The notes: a model not told the origin generated them from the letters alone. A DNA stretch of 64,000 nucleotides from Branchiostoma floridae (GCF_000003815.2 NC_049991.1:14353873-14417872), one strand, 5' to 3'. Numbered from the stretch's first letter, positions 44,857 through 57,735 are shown. Numbers and translations: made by a program.

Positions 44857-46970
44857 CATTGATTCTCTTTCATAAGCTGGAGAGCGATTAACGAAACATT
44901 TCCGTCTCAAGAGGGGTTAATCACTCAGAAGACGCCCCGGGGTGCACTTGTCACTGCGGACATTTCAGTGCGCGGGCGGAATATTTATATCGGATAAGCA
45001 CCGTAGTAAGTGATCAAGGTTTCCAAGAAATACCGGCGGTCGCAAGAATTCCCCTGCCCTTCGATTTCCACTGAAACCATGTCGTGAAAGTGATATATCT
45101 CTTCTCAGTCAAATCTTGAAAAGGAACACACAAGATAAATACAACAACATACAACACAAAAACGAAACAGTCCAACAGATACTGTCTGTCAGAAAAAGTC
45201 TCGTAGAAGTGAAATATTGTCAATTGCTTTATATCAAATGCTTTTGATACATTGATGCTTTGTTCACTCTACAAGCAATCATAAACAAATGCTTCTTAGC
45301 TAAACTAGATATTCTATGGTTTTTATTTCTCGTCAATGACTACTGTGGATCATTTTTCATTAGAAAGAGTCACTTAAATGGGTTGTGTAAACTTCTGAAG
45401 TTAGAAAACAAACGGGGGCGTGTTTCTGCTAACTGTTTGTCTTGGTTGTTTACCTTGTCGCAGCCAGGTTATTGACACAAGGTCGTGTTTTCTGGAGGGG
45501 ACGGATGTCGTGTGTTGAAGGTCGTTTATTCCGAACGCCGAGAAAAACAAGCGACGGATGTTAGGGGTGAATCGGTGATGTAGATGGGGATCCACATGGC
45601 AGTTATAACAAATCACCTGTTGTTGAATTGTTCAAATTGTATGAATATCAGTTTATCTATTAGTATTACAGCTACGGTCTAAATTTGATAATTGTAATCT
45701 GTTTGCACTATTCTTATTCCTTTTTCTTTACCAATTCAAAGCAGTCCAAACCTGACAGATAAGTATCTGACAATGCCTGACCAGCCTTAACCATACCAGA
45801 GCAGTGATAAAAGAATAGCATACAGAAATTTCGCGTCTTTCGTCTATTTCAAAGGCAAACAATATCTACCTTTCATCCTTTCCAACTAGTGAAGTACCAG
45901 TTTCTCTCGCTCCGAATACAAAATATATGGCTTCGATACAGTTGGTTTTCCATGTCATAAGACCATTTCCAAATCACGATCGGTTTGGTTATCCTAATGA
46001 TTTATCAATCCATTCACTGAGAAGTTTCCCCAATCATAACCCCATAGTTCCACATGGTCACTTTGTCTTTAGCGTGATGTACGTCGTTCTGACTGCAGTA
46101 AGTGCCCAAGCCGCTCAGAGCGCTTCCTTCCTTATGCCGGTGATCCCGAGCCTCATAAATGTATTCCTCAAAACCTACGCTATGCACCTTGCAGTGATGC
46201 ACCTGTGTATGACAGTGTGATACTCATAAAGCTACGAGGTCTTCTGTTATGGCGACAAAGGTACAGCAAACAAGTTAAATTCAAAACGGGTACCGTTTTC
46301 ACAAATCATCGCTTCGTCGTACTTTAAGGGCCGTCTTGATTTGATCAAGTAAGCTCCTTGATTTGATCACATTTAATTGACCGTCAGAAAAACAAGCTAC
46401 ATAGTACGTGTTGTTTTCTAGTGCGGCGTGGGCGGCCACGAGGGCAACAAGAGCTCGCTATCTCCTCCAATTATCCTTACTGAGAAAAAAAAGGGTCAAG
46501 GAAAGGTCATAAAGAGAAATATTATTTGAAGACGCGAAAGAAAGCAATCAATCGATACACTTTTGGCGATGTGACCGTTCATTGCAAGCCACAAAAGACA
46601 ACTCCGTTCCGGGTAGGCTCGCACGAATTTTCAATAATGAGTCATAAGGAATGACTCACGGCTTTTCGCATAAAGTCTATATTATAGGGTAGCTTTTTAT
46701 CTCACTGATGGCTGGCCAAGAAATCACTGGTGGGCTGGAAACCCCCTACTGCGCACGCGCCGGTGTGGGGCTTGGTTTCCGAGAAATGCACTTGTTATTG
46801 TGGCGGATCTAATTTGATTAAAAACGCTATCACCTTCAATAACACCACCACGTGGATCTTAAAAGGGTTTTCCTGGTAAAAGATAAGTAGAGGGAGGGGG
46901 TGCATGTATGTCTATTTATCGATCTGGATAACTCCGTAGGAAAACGACTGGGGTGCGCTCAGGTCAGACC

Positions 46971-47142
46971 TAGCCTCTACCAGGTTCCACAGGCCGCTGG
47001 AAAAATAGTAGGTATTGGCCAAATGAGTTTATAATAGGTCGCAAACTACTCCTCTGCCATCTAAACTCCCCTGGCGTGTTTTCTGTCTTATTTGGCCAAT
47101 TTCTACTGTTTTCCATCGACCTGTGGAGCCTGGTAGAGGCTA
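46971..47142. mobile_element. Mutator-like MITE
   Basis: TAGCCTCTACCAGGTTCCAC ... GTGGAGCCTGGTAGAGGCTA, 172 bp, a nearly complete palindrome. Flanked by GGTCAGACC (46962-46970) and GGCCAGACC (47143-47151), one mismatch. Confidence 0.85.
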
Positions 47143-47205
47143 GGCCAGACCGTCTAGAAAATGAAGTCGCTCATCATGGTTATGTTCATACTATTCTATC
47201 CAAGC

Positions 47206-47316
47206 AGAGGTTGGGTCGTGGGGATAGTAGTTTTTTTCTTTACTGAGAGGGGCGAGCGGTAAAAATTCCGACCACTATATATATATAATTAGTATAATCC
47301 CCGCGACCCAACCTCT
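47206..47316. mobile_element. Fold-back element
   Basis: AGAGGTTGGGTCGTGGGGAT pairs with ATCCCCGCGACCCAACCTCT (one mismatch). The preceding CCAAGCAGAGGTT recurs in degraded form at about 60150 and 61213, each time next to another fold-back. Confidence 0.6.
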
Positions 47317-47395
47317 TCTATTCTTAACGCTTCTTGGAGGTTATGATCATACCAGGCCGGGGTTCGCGGATCTGGATTCAGTGGCCATTATAAAC

Positions 47396-47605
47396 CCACA
47401 CATAATAGAAAAGGTGGGATCTTTCGTCTTCCACTGTCTTCAAATAAGGAGTCGAACCCAATAACCCAGGATCTAGAGTTAACTCTCACTAGTTTTAGAC
47501 TAGACACATGTGATATTGTATTTTACACTGTTTGAATCTTGTATGTTACCTGCAATTAGCCCACGGGCATGAATTTGCAATAAAACTTACTATTATAATA
47601 TTTCA
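47396..47605. repeat. Dispersed repeat, class unknown
   Basis: It shares CTTTCGTCTTCC.CTG.CTTC, a GTCGAACCCAA(T/C) block and TACCTGCAATTAGCC...GGCATGAA(T/C)TTG with 11340-11570 and 13620-13850, and matches 40906-41115 in reverse. Fragments occur at 34680-34710 and 62190-62330. GGGTTCGACTCC on the minus strand resembles a pol III B box, but no A box was found. Confidence 0.55.
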
Positions 47606-48251
47606 TACAAAGGGTGACCCATTCACCGACCAGAACGCATACATGAATGACATGAATATATATCTGTTCTGAGATAAACAGATGGGGAGTCCTGTTACTA
47701 ATAGGAGTGAGTCCAGAGAAGAGAAGAGTGAAAAGGGAAAGACGAACGATATATGGCTCACATTATGTTCAAGGAATGTACTAGTATCTCTGTTAAAGCA
47801 TTGAATTGAAAAAAAAATGGTCTAGAACAAACCATAAGCTTCATTTTACTATTTGACGACCCTACAATAGCAGTAAAGTGGATCCACGTTTGCAAGTTCC
47901 CGTTTTTCTTTCGCGGTGGTATGGTTTTCGGTCTGTGTGTTTGTGTGTTTGTTTGTTTGTGTTGATGTGTGTTTGCAATTATTGGATTATTGCAGAGTGG
48001 CAGGAAGTGAAGCGAAAAGCGGTGTACCTGCAGGTAATGCTGGATCGGTTCGAACGCGGAAATTACACCTCATGACTTCCTTGTTTACGAGAAATATTTG
48101 CTATTTGCCTATCACATTTGGCGAAAATCGAGCGGACGACGATTCTGCGGCAGTCACCCGAGCATCGCTTATAATGATGACAACAATTGAACAAGGTACA
48201 AAGTATAGCCTCCATAGCAGGCTCTCTATGGCCTTTTTTGGCTCATAATAC

Positions 48252-48282
48252 CAAGGACGTTATATCAGATATAACGTCCTTG
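48252..48282. repeat. 31-base palindrome
   Basis: CAAGGACGTTATATC, one base, then its exact complement GATATAACGTCCTTG. It lies inside a degenerate TAGCCTC-type MITE (about 48209-48303). Confidence 0.85.
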
Positions 48283-48952
48283 ATCCAGCGACCCACGGAG
48301 TCTAGTTATGCAACATCGCAGGCACGTGGCGACGGCTGCTTTACATCGGACGACTTCAAATGGACTTCGCAACTCAACTCAATGCATATATACAATGTAT
48401 ATATAAAGAAAAAGGCATTGTTTTCAACTATCAGTGGAAGAAGTTTCTACCAGGATATCACATCACCACAACTATAAATATACAGTTATGTATATAACCT
48501 CCTTGCTAACAAATATATATATAGCGATCGCCTGTAATTCAATTGTTTAGGTTTTCAATATTTCAGTGTCTCTTTGATATACCTCGAAGAATGCGTGGAG
48601 ATAAAAAAAACACGTCAGCTCATGAATTAGAGTCGTAAATTTAAAGCAACATCAATTTCTTTTTGCAAGATCGAGATCCATTCTACAGATCATAAACTCC
48701 GTTGTTGTTGTCCCAGCCAAAATACTAGCTGTTTCTCCGAAGGCTTGAGGTGACGACCGCATTGTGCATGAAAAGGACAACAAAGGGATCCGTGCTCGCC
48801 ACAGTGTGTCAGCGGAGCCACGCACACGGGGGGCCTGCAGCCGTGCCGGGCAGTAACGTGATCATTTGTTTTTCCGCTGTCGCTTCGGGTCTTCACGCTT
48901 GACGTGACACCGCCAATAACCGCAGTAGTCTACCGGACTCTTGGGTTGTCGT

Positions 48953-49148
48953 TAGTCTCCAAGCAGACGTGTCAGCTGGATGGATAAAAGAGAAGAATTT
49001 GGCCAAAAAGGGACAAATCTAGACTATCCGCCTGCCGGACAGCTCATTCCAGACCAAAACTCCTACTAGGCAGGCTTTTATTTCTAATCAACTTTGCCAA
49101 ATTAAGTTCCCTATTACTATTCGACCTGGCGGGAGTCTGATAGAGACT
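48953..49148. mobile_element. MITE, TAGTCTCC / GAGACT ends
   Basis: TAGTCTCCAAGCAGACGTGT ... GGCGGGAGTCTGATAGAGACT, a reversed relative of 39497-39709 with a left end like the TAATCTCC family. The flanks GGTTGTCGT and GGCTGTCAA are only weakly alike. Confidence 0.6.
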
Positions 49149-52100
49149 TGGCTGTCAAAGTCTCCTATTAAAGCAGGCTCTACGAGTCGGATCTTTTTCT
49201 GATGGCATATACAGTTTTAAACTTTTATCGCACTTCGATATTCTATTGCACTCGGTAAAGAGTTTAATCCGATTGTGTGGTCGGTCGCAAGTTTGAGTTT
49301 AATCCGATTGTATAAAACTCAATGTGAATTTTCTCATGTGAACAGGGTAGTCAGCCCAGAAGTGGAACGTTCTGCCTTATCTACTGCGTTTGCAAATGCG
49401 GACTGCTTTGACTTCCTCTCGAAAATTGTTCAACCTATTTGTAAAGTTTTCTCGTCTGGCAAAACTATCACCACCGCCACACATAGCTAATGGATATATC
49501 TTTTCCAATGCTCCGTGTATGTATTCTAATGATGCTAACATTCTAACATGCCAACAGCTAGCCACCCATTGAAGACAAGACGTGTCTTGAAAGGGTCGCC
49601 TTTCTATGCTTCGTAGCAGGCTTACGAGTGTAATTTCTGCTGTTTAATTTTTAGTTAACCTTACAGTATATACGAAAGAGACTTATATACAATCAGAAAA
49701 AAGTGCGTTAGTCTGCTACGGTAAAACGGAGGCTATCCTTCTCTAGAGCAGACCGGCAGACCGTCACCGCTGAGCCTTCAGGCTGTTGGGAACTAGTACA
49801 AGTCTCATTTGCAGTCTTCCAATTGTATACATCAGCTTGTCTCGATATTTGATTTGTACGAGATTAGTCTAATAGCGTTTCGGGGACTGAAAGGAAGAAA
49901 CACACACTTGCCCAGCCGCCAGGGAGTGATGCGGGAAACCACCAGGTCAACGGCTTGACAGGAATGCTGTCGATATTTACTGCGGAATTCACGCTTTTCC
50001 TGTTTTCTTTCCTTGTTTTCTGGACCAGAATAGTCACAACAGAATGGTTCAAATGGAAGTATTTGCAGCAGTTGTTTGAGCCGCGTTGTTTTGGAACTAC
50101 TGATCCAAAACCTCCTTTTATAATGTTCAAATTTGCTTATGTTTCACTACGTTCTTACGTACGTGTACCGTAGCATTTCTGCATTTGAATGTATGAACAA
50201 TGTCCTTTATTGAATGATAACAAGTGTGTTTCACAACAGAACTATTCTGCGGCTTTATCAAAATCAAAGACCTTTAATCCCCACCTCCGCCGCCCACATA
50301 CACCACGAGGAAGCTCTTGACATGCTTGAACTGTTGAAGTGGTCTCTAGCTCTCTACCTGTCTCTGCCTTTGGAGGGCAGTACGTTGGTTGCAAACTGTG
50401 CTCGATGAGATTATAACCGTGTAACTCTGGCAAATTATTCGCCATATTCGGCCAATTTCTACTGTGGGGTCTGGAAGAGACTAGTGAAAAGGTTACGCAA
50501 GCACCTAGTGACGCAGTATCACAGATCACAAACTAGTAAGAACTTCAAAACACGCACATATGAAAGCTTCATGTTGAGACGACATGGGAAGCCAAGGGGC
50601 AGTCAGTCATTGTTTATTCCTAGTTCTTAGGACATATTTTCCTCATTTCAATTTTGAACAATCTTCTAGCCTAGCTTTAGAAAGTATAATCACTATTTAG
50701 GGACAAATTTTGAATCGGTCCGCTGGCCACTCTAGTGACGGAATTCATTGCAACAGGTTCCGTGATCCCAAGTTTTACATCAATGCATCGTTTACGAAGC
50801 TGGACTGTAAAATAATTTCTACCCCTCGGGTTTACTTTTAAGGACAAAAAATACTGTAGTAGCAGGGCGGAAATCGATACAACTTCATTGATGAGTTACT
50901 GTAACAACAAACACGCTTCAAGCAAAATACAGACATGACTAGTTTTGACAAGAATAAAACTGATGCATTCGAATTCGTCAGAGCACTTATGATCGTTGCA
51001 TGCGCAAATGACTTTCGGGGAAATGATTTGTAAACAAAATTACATCGGGAAGTAAGTGCAGACCTACGGACTCATAAAAAACGTTTTCCTCTTTATTCCT
51101 GCCCTCCCCCCAAACGTCAACTGGTCCTAAAGACATGTTTAATGATATCAGATTATAAGATTGTTGTAACTACTTTACTTAGATCTATAGCCGAACCATT
51201 TTGCGGACAGACTAATGAAATGACCAGGGATGTCTGCCAGCCTCGTCCTTTTACTGTGTTAGTCTATCGAAGAAAGGGAATCTATGTTCTAATCATACTT
51301 TCCTTTATTGTGTGAGAAACATACATGCAATTAAATTCTGACACAAAATTGGTCTGGAGAAAATATGTTTATTGAAAGAAACCCGCGTCTTTACATAAAG
51401 GCGTCTCTTCTGAAGCTACATCGGGTTCTCTTTGTATCCTTTCCTGACTCAGATGAGCTACAGTTGAACCTTGAACACCACAAACAACGACACGTGTGAC
51501 ATACCAGGCTACGTGTGACATTGCTACACTATTGCTTCACAATCCCTAATCTCAAACAACGTTCCCTGGTTTAAATATATTCTCCGGCCGTCCACATACA
51601 TCCGGGTACGGACCAATACTATTTACATATCTGTATATGCATAGCCGAATTTTAAGTAGGGATTGTAATAAAAGATCCCTGAAAACAATCTTCTAAAATA
51701 TTGAGGTCATTCCTCTCACATAACAGTCTTCTATCGAGCCAGTATCGTTATACAGACGTGAATCGGTTCATCTTCAACAAATACATCTCTCTGAAAATAT
51801 TCACCAACCCTTAGACATCAAAATACATCTCAATTCTTTTTAACTATACACTAAATTGTATAGTAAGACTATTGTGTCTATAAAGGATTTTTTGTTATTA
51901 AATCTGTCCAAATGATACATTTTGTAAAAGAAACACTTAGTGAAAGGATGGAGGCAGGAGGTAGTATCTGGTCCGAGGACAACGTTTGACAAGCCTGACT
52001 TTTATAACACGCACGAAAGTACCATTGAGTTGGTAGAACTGACTGATTGACAAATGCATCCCGTATATGTTTGTTTACAATCGCCATTGTCTAGCTTCTT

Positions 52101-53733
52101 TTTGACATGTATAAGCATGGCACAGGACTTACATCAGTATATATTGGGATATATCATTATGATACCATTTTTCATCATTCTCTTTTCATTTTGTCTACGA
52201 CGTGCCTGCCTACTAGTACTACTCCATGATGAGAATTGAAATATGGCGGGAACACCATAAGAAAGCTTTTCAGACACCGTGCAGCCAACATTGCATCGAT
52301 CTCGTGAATATCTACATACAGTACATGCCACAGATACACATGTGCCAAGGTCATTATTCCGGTGGGCGTTCGAGCATCATACAGCCCATTATAACCAACA
52401 AAGCCCACCGTAGGTCGCATGTAAGAGACGATCATAAATGCAACAGGCTGTCCGATACAAAAGAGTTTCACCGATTATGTGTCAATGTGATTCAGTAATG
52501 ACTGCATACATTGGCAGATATCAACATCGCCCTACACCGCCCATCCAATAGACCTGTGATTTCATCAATAATTGTCCAAAGTCCGTGCTAATAATGCTTA
52601 CGATTCGAAAACATGTTTGTACACGCCCTGTTTCCAATGTCTGCTCTTGCTAACGCATGTATACAATAAACACTGTTAGTGCTACACAAATCGACGAAAG
52701 CAGTATTGCAAGTTGTGGTTGTTGTCAGTTTCTTGACGGAAAGACGAGAATGGAGGTAGCCCGTACCAAACACCACTTTAGTCATACACCAGTTCTAGTA
52801 GTATTTTTGGCACACGGCCAGCTTGTGGGGTTTGCTGGGGTCACCTCACAGGGCGTCTTCGTCAAAAGAAACCTTGAGAGAAGGCGCGTGTCTTGTGATT
52901 TTGTGAGTCATTCCCGGTCACTTCGCACGCCTTGGGGTCTGTGTGCTACAGACAATAAGAAACTGGGCAGCCCAGTTAGGCTAAACCTCACAACCAACAG
53001 CGAAAAGCCGCAGTTTTTGCCCAGAAATAAACCCTGAAGGGGCCCACCAAAGAACGAAACATTAAGCCGCACAAAAATCTGTTGTGCCATACCAACGTTT
53101 GTTTTCTGTACAGTTAAAAACTGCTCTTTTCTCGTAGTCTGATTTTGCAGAGCCAGAAGATTATAACTTGATCCAGAACCACATGTTGCTTTATATCTAA
53201 CAGAACATCTCTGTAAAATAGGCGACTTGGGGACGGTGCCCTTTAAGATCCGTAAAGGTCCGACGTACAGAACAGGTATGATGACTCAGACTGGCTATCA
53301 AGTATTGTTCTTTGCCCACAGACCGCAAACCTGTCTTCGTGACCAGCCTATGGTCTTTTAGTCACCACAACCGCAAACAATACTTTCGCGGCTTGAGTTT
53401 ACAATCAGGTGACTAAAAATATCTCAGGTGAATCACTTGAAAGTATTTGATCTGTTACTCAAGTCTTGCGGTCGTGACCAATCTTGCTCAGACCTTTTTA
53501 ACCAGTAAGATACTCCTGTCAGGTTGGAAGCCTGGGTCCTGCTGGACACAGATAAAAACATTCTGAACATTTCCGAGAGATAAGCGCTTTAACTTTGTCA
53601 ATAGGTTCTAAGGTAGCGTTGTGCTATATTATAGGGCACCAGACTACAAACTAATAGTTCACTATAAACAGTCAGAAAGTTCCATTTATGTTTGTGTAGT
53701 ATAGTCTTAACATGGTAAGATGAACTTTCAAGT

Positions 53734-55297
53734 TCAGTCCGTTCTTGGTTTGAAGAATCCTTGAGGTGTGCTGCACTCTCGCACGGTGACAGTCAGGANN
53801 NNNNNNNNNNNNNNNNNNNNNNNNNNNNNNNNNNNNNNNNNNNNNNNNNNNNNNNNNNNNNNNNNNNNNNNNNNNNNNNNNNNNNNNNNNNNNNNNNNNN
53901 NNNNNNNNNNNNNNNNNNNNNNNNNNNNNNNNNNNNNNNNNNNNNNNNNNNNNNNNNNNNCGGAGGAGGCCGATTCCTTGCGGCCGAACGGCGGGGATTG
54001 TCCAGCTTTGTTCTGGGAAACCGCAGAGCTACTTACAGGCTTTTGTGAATGGTTGGCGATGTTTTTCAGCATGGTGGTCTGGTTATGAGGGGGCGGAGTC
54101 GTGGGTGACGCGACTGCTTTTCCCCTTTCCCCGGCCATCTGTTCCCCCGGCGAGCACGAGGGGTTCCCTCGGACAAAACCCCAAACCTCACTCCGCTTCC
54201 CCGAACCGCTGCCTACACCTGAAGGTGAAATAGTCTGGCTGGCGTGCCCCGCACCGCGAACCCACATCCTGTGAGAGGGGCCCGCACCGCCAAGGGTTGC
54301 GCCGTGGGCTTCCCCGGGCCCCCTGCCCGCTACCAGGCCGGGAACCTTCCCCAGATATACCTGCACTCCCCGCTTGGCCGGGCAGCTTTCTCTTCAGCAC
54401 TTCTCCACTGCCCTCTGTGGACCCCTCTCCCGCTCTCAGGGGAGTGGTACGGCACGTAGTCGTCGTCGTCTTCAAAAAATGACACGTTTNNNNNNNNNNN
54501 NNNNNNNNNNNNNNNNNNNNNNNNNNNNNNNNNNNNNNNNNNNNNNNNNNNNNNNNNNNNNNNNNNNNNNNNNNNNNNNNNNNNNNNNNAAGCACGATCT
54601 GAAGGAAACACGGAACTAGTAGTGAACTCAGCGAAAGCATGCGCCATATTGTTTCAGACGACAGAAACGCGCGGCACTTACCTATTCTCGAATGCTAGCA
54701 GAAGCCGTGGGTCAAGGATATTGTCCACCGGTTCCCACGTACTATATCTGTAAGGTAAAATGGGGCAGTTAGTATAAAAAGAAACGATCCTCTTAAATAT
54801 CACGAACAGATTGTCGAGAAAATTTGCAAAGTCGTGAGAAAATGCGGAAGAAGTTACTCACTTTTGCGACCATCCCTTCCATTTAACGAGGTACTCCGCC
54901 TTGCCCTGTGGGAATAGAGTAAACAGTGCTTGAACGGCAGCCGTTGCATAACGTACTGAAATTCACACCAACCGAAATTTCAAAGGAAACCTAACTTGTA
55001 CATACATGACACTATTTGGACTTGTCATGGAATTATTTGCAACAAACTTACGAGTGATTGAAACGGCAGCACGAGCGTGTAGCTTCATATCACAGGCAGG
55101 CGTCTGGCGCGATATATAACAGAATGCACTCATAACATGCTATATAAATTATACACGATATGGGCAAGTTCATACTGCAAGCTGTTGCGTCGACTTTCTT
55201 ACGTGACATGACAAAATTCAGCACTCACCCTTCGCCAACGCTTCTTCTGCAGGCACTCGGCGGCGAAAACCCGCTCGCCGAATGCGGAGAGTTCCAT
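53734..55297 (-). CDS. Cbx: Polycomb chromobox protein, CBX-B
   Basis: Exons 55229-55297 (donor AGG/GTGAGT), 54862-54905, 54682-54747, a probable exon 4 starting at 54598 (acceptor TTTCCTTCAG) and running into a gap, and a last exon ending at 53734. Exon lengths 69, 44 and 66 equal those of CBX-A. The chromodomain reads [20 protein letters not shown], then [21 protein letters not shown] and the same cage F11, W32, W35. The start at 55297 matches relatives; an ATG directly before it (55300) is in frame. The C-box survives as [20 protein letters not shown] at the C-terminus. Two gaps (54490-54589, 53799-53960) cut the variable region, and between them the C-box frame is open only from 54393 down. 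An acidic segment [19 protein letters not shown] next to the first gap is in another frame, so gap size, an intron or an assembly error is unresolved. PRC1 reader of H3K27me3 by family. Confidence 0.88.
53799..53960. other. Assembly gap (162 N) in the CBX-B last exon
   Basis: Run of N just upstream (in gene sense) of the conserved C-box; it removes the first half of that motif. Confidence 0.99.
54490..54589. other. Assembly gap (100 N) in CBX-B exon 4 region
   Basis: Conventional 100-N gap that hides most of exon 4, where the GPKPKK-type motif is expected, and the following intron. Confidence 0.99.
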
Positions 55298-55429
55298 CAT
55301 CTTCTCTGCCGGGTCCGCCAGCGTTCCGGTGTTGTGTACAGTACAGTCAAACGACTCTTGTTTCCAACGGCCAAAACAACACTGCGTCCGCCTGCCAGGG
55401 ACTCCCGTCGCCAAATGGGCCAACGGCAG

Positions 55430-55505
55430 CCCATAATAGTCGGCTGACGTCACACGACCTGATTATCATGCGCTGTTGCCATGGGGGAGGTCGGTGGGTC
55501 ACGTG
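55430..55505 (-). promoter_or_regulatory. CBX-B promoter motif cluster
   Basis: Within 76 bases: TATTATGGG on the gene's strand (55438-55430), a perfect CRE TGACGTCA (55445-55452), GTTGCCATGG, an X-box-like RFX site (55475-55484), and a CACGTG E-box (55500-55505). All lie 130-210 bases before the start codon. TATTATGGG and the E-box are shared with CBX-A. Confidence 0.45.
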
Positions 55506-55509
55506 GGGA

Positions 55510-57735
55510 CAGGTCGTTAAGTGTCCGTAGGGAAGCGGAGACTCAGTGCGGGGGTGGCTGAGTGGGGTTGAATCTTCAGAGCTAGTGCCAGAATTTGCGT
55601 TTCACATGATCTTGCTTACGTAAAAGTACTGACATACGTTTGGAAGGGACGAATTGTCTCTTTTTTTAACCCCCGCACGTGGTGACTCGGGACCCCCCCC
55701 CCCTTAACTTAAAACGTTTCACGGCTCATAAATTATTTGCAGCTCCTCGCTTGGGTCCCAAATTTACGCAACCCCGAGAGACGGTTGTAAACAGCACTAC
55801 CTAGTGATGTTATTTGTTACACACGTTGGCCAAGCGACGCGTTACGTGCCGTATACTGGTTACGTTTTCCGTAGAATCGCACGACTTAAGTAGTTATAAA
55901 AGCGAAGCAAAAGCCGTGTTTACGTGATGTTTACCGGGTGCACCATGGTAAGAGTTTCCCACAACCTGCGTGCGGCGTTTGAACACTTGGCTCGGGCACG
56001 CGATTTAAACGTTTCCATGCACACTGATAGAATTAATGCCTTGCTCACATTAACACACACTGCTGTATTTTCAGACTACTCGATGTGTCGGCTCACGGCA
56101 TGCGTAGTTAAGGCGCACAGAACTAGTTTCCTGGGAAGAGCGATTATCCGGCAAGTCCAGAACCAGCGGCAGGTGGACCCGTCTTTGGCATAAAAGTGTG
56201 TAACAGTCAGTGGGGTTCAAGCGCCGCCAAACTGAACGATGACACATACAGTACAGTCCCACTGTCTTTGAATACTTTACAGATCGGGTCATAGAACATA
56301 AATCTAGTTACGTAAGGAGGTTATAACCTCCTTGAGTTTTACATTATTACAACGCGATTTGGCTGGAACAGACATTTAACACGGGCTGTGAGCGGTTCTT
56401 TCCACATAAACTAGCATCACATTCACACACACAGAGTTGTTGTGTAATACGACTGCGAACGGTCGAGTATATCCGTAGATCGATCGCGATCTACAGAAGC
56501 TCAGTGTCCAAAGGTGTTTTTAGCAGGTACATGTACAGTCATGCTTCGTTAACAAGGTAACGCCAAGGCAGGCCGGTAAATTTTCGAGCTGGGACAGCCA
56601 CGCTTGGCATAGCGACGTGAACTTAGATCAGCATACTGACACATACTATCTCATATCCAGAAGGTCCTTTTTAACCTCCATCCTCATATAATGATATAGA
56701 ACATCTTCATTATTGCATATACTCTACGCATCCCAGCTGATGCTAAATCATCCGTTTATTTAATTTCAGTTATCTATTTATAGGGGTTCGGGCCTGTTTG
56801 TTGCGGCAATTTGACCTCAGATGACTCACGTCATACCACCGTGGTTTGAAACCTCCTTGCCCATACTCAACCCGCCGTCAAGGAGTGTTAACCACTTTGG
56901 TCTTGTTTCAGAGACAGATTGTATCATGGCTCTCTATTCTCTCTATATCTACTCGATCTGTTGGTTTCCCTTTCCTCGAACACGCAATGAATTCTTCGTC
57001 TTCTCAACCAAGGCCCCTTTTCAACCTCCTTGATTCAACCATGTGTAAAATAGCATGCAGTTGAACAACCTATTGAGTAGTACCTATTGAGTGTTGTCAG
57101 TTCAGCTTGCCCGCAAGTTCTGGTATCTTCCTGATGATGACTTGGTGACTACTTTCTTTCGTGCTTTCGTGGTTTTTAACCTGTATTTTTTTAGTTCTCC
57201 GCGTTATTGCTTCAGTCTGGTCGTATCGACTGGTATTGGAAAAGCTTTCTTTAGTCTGATTTTGTCCGACCCTCCTTTTACTGCAATGCAAATTAATTCT
57301 AACTGTGATCATAATAACATAGATTCAAGTGGCTGATGCCCTCAGCTAAATCCAGTCAAGCATTAAGAGGAAAAAACAAAACTGCAACCCAGTAAAATCA
57401 AGGATTTGTCAACACAATGCATTTTTTTCCACATTCGCGCTGTCTTGCCAAATGGTTTTGCATGAATCACAAAGGACACGTCTTCTTCATCAGACCGGTT
57501 TCGCAAACCGGCCCAAACTTGCACGAACGAGCGCGAACACGTTTCGGCACACGTCGGTACTTAGCACGCCAGTCACGTCCCGGGTTTGGCGTGGTTACGC
57601 CACGCTGGGTGAGTCACGGCGTCCACGCGGTCGATAAATACATACCCGCCACTGAGAACGTAGGGTCAATGACCCCACCAACAAGCGAGATTCCACAACA
57701 CACCATCTAGCCCAGGCTGATTTAGCCGTACGATC
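55510..57735. other. Non-coding stretch upstream of CBX-B
   Basis: CpG-containing near the CBX-B promoter, then AT-rich. It contains a C run at about 55694 and a palindrome at 56314-56333. Open frames of 70-97 codons here have no recognisable domain. Confidence 0.5.
56314..56333. repeat. 20-base perfect palindrome
   Basis: AAGGAGGTTATAACCTCCTT. AACCTCCTTG alone also occurs near 48490, 56843 and 57021. Confidence 0.8.

Larger units (their letters stand above)
38820..53700. other. Repeat-rich non-coding stretch between the two CBX genes
   Basis: No gene could be supported in about 15 kb. It holds several MITEs (listed separately), a dispersed repeat (47396-47605 and 40906-41115) and short palindromes. 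Weak exon-like signals at about 40340-40670 and a Cys-rich frame at 48690-48896 are discussed under findings. It should also contain distal regulatory DNA of CBX-A and CBX-B. Confidence 0.5.

Noticed and set aside
45927-46220. 97-codon hydrophobic frame resembling a membrane-receptor fragment
   Set aside because: VMYVVLTAVSAQAAQSASFL and LMPVIPSLINVFL are hydrophobic, but there is no receptor motif, intact second segment or splice site.
47440-47475. Possible tRNA gene or SINE B box (GGGTTCGACTCC, minus strand)
   Set aside because: No A box at the right distance and no cloverleaf; kept only as a dispersed repeat of unknown class.
52657-53037. 126-codon frame on the plus strand
   Set aside because: No domain, no splice signals and no start context; composition like the surrounding non-coding DNA.
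55924-56193. 89-codon frame upstream of CBX-B
   Set aside because: No recognisable domain and no conserved feature. A divergent gene at the CBX-B promoter could not be supported.
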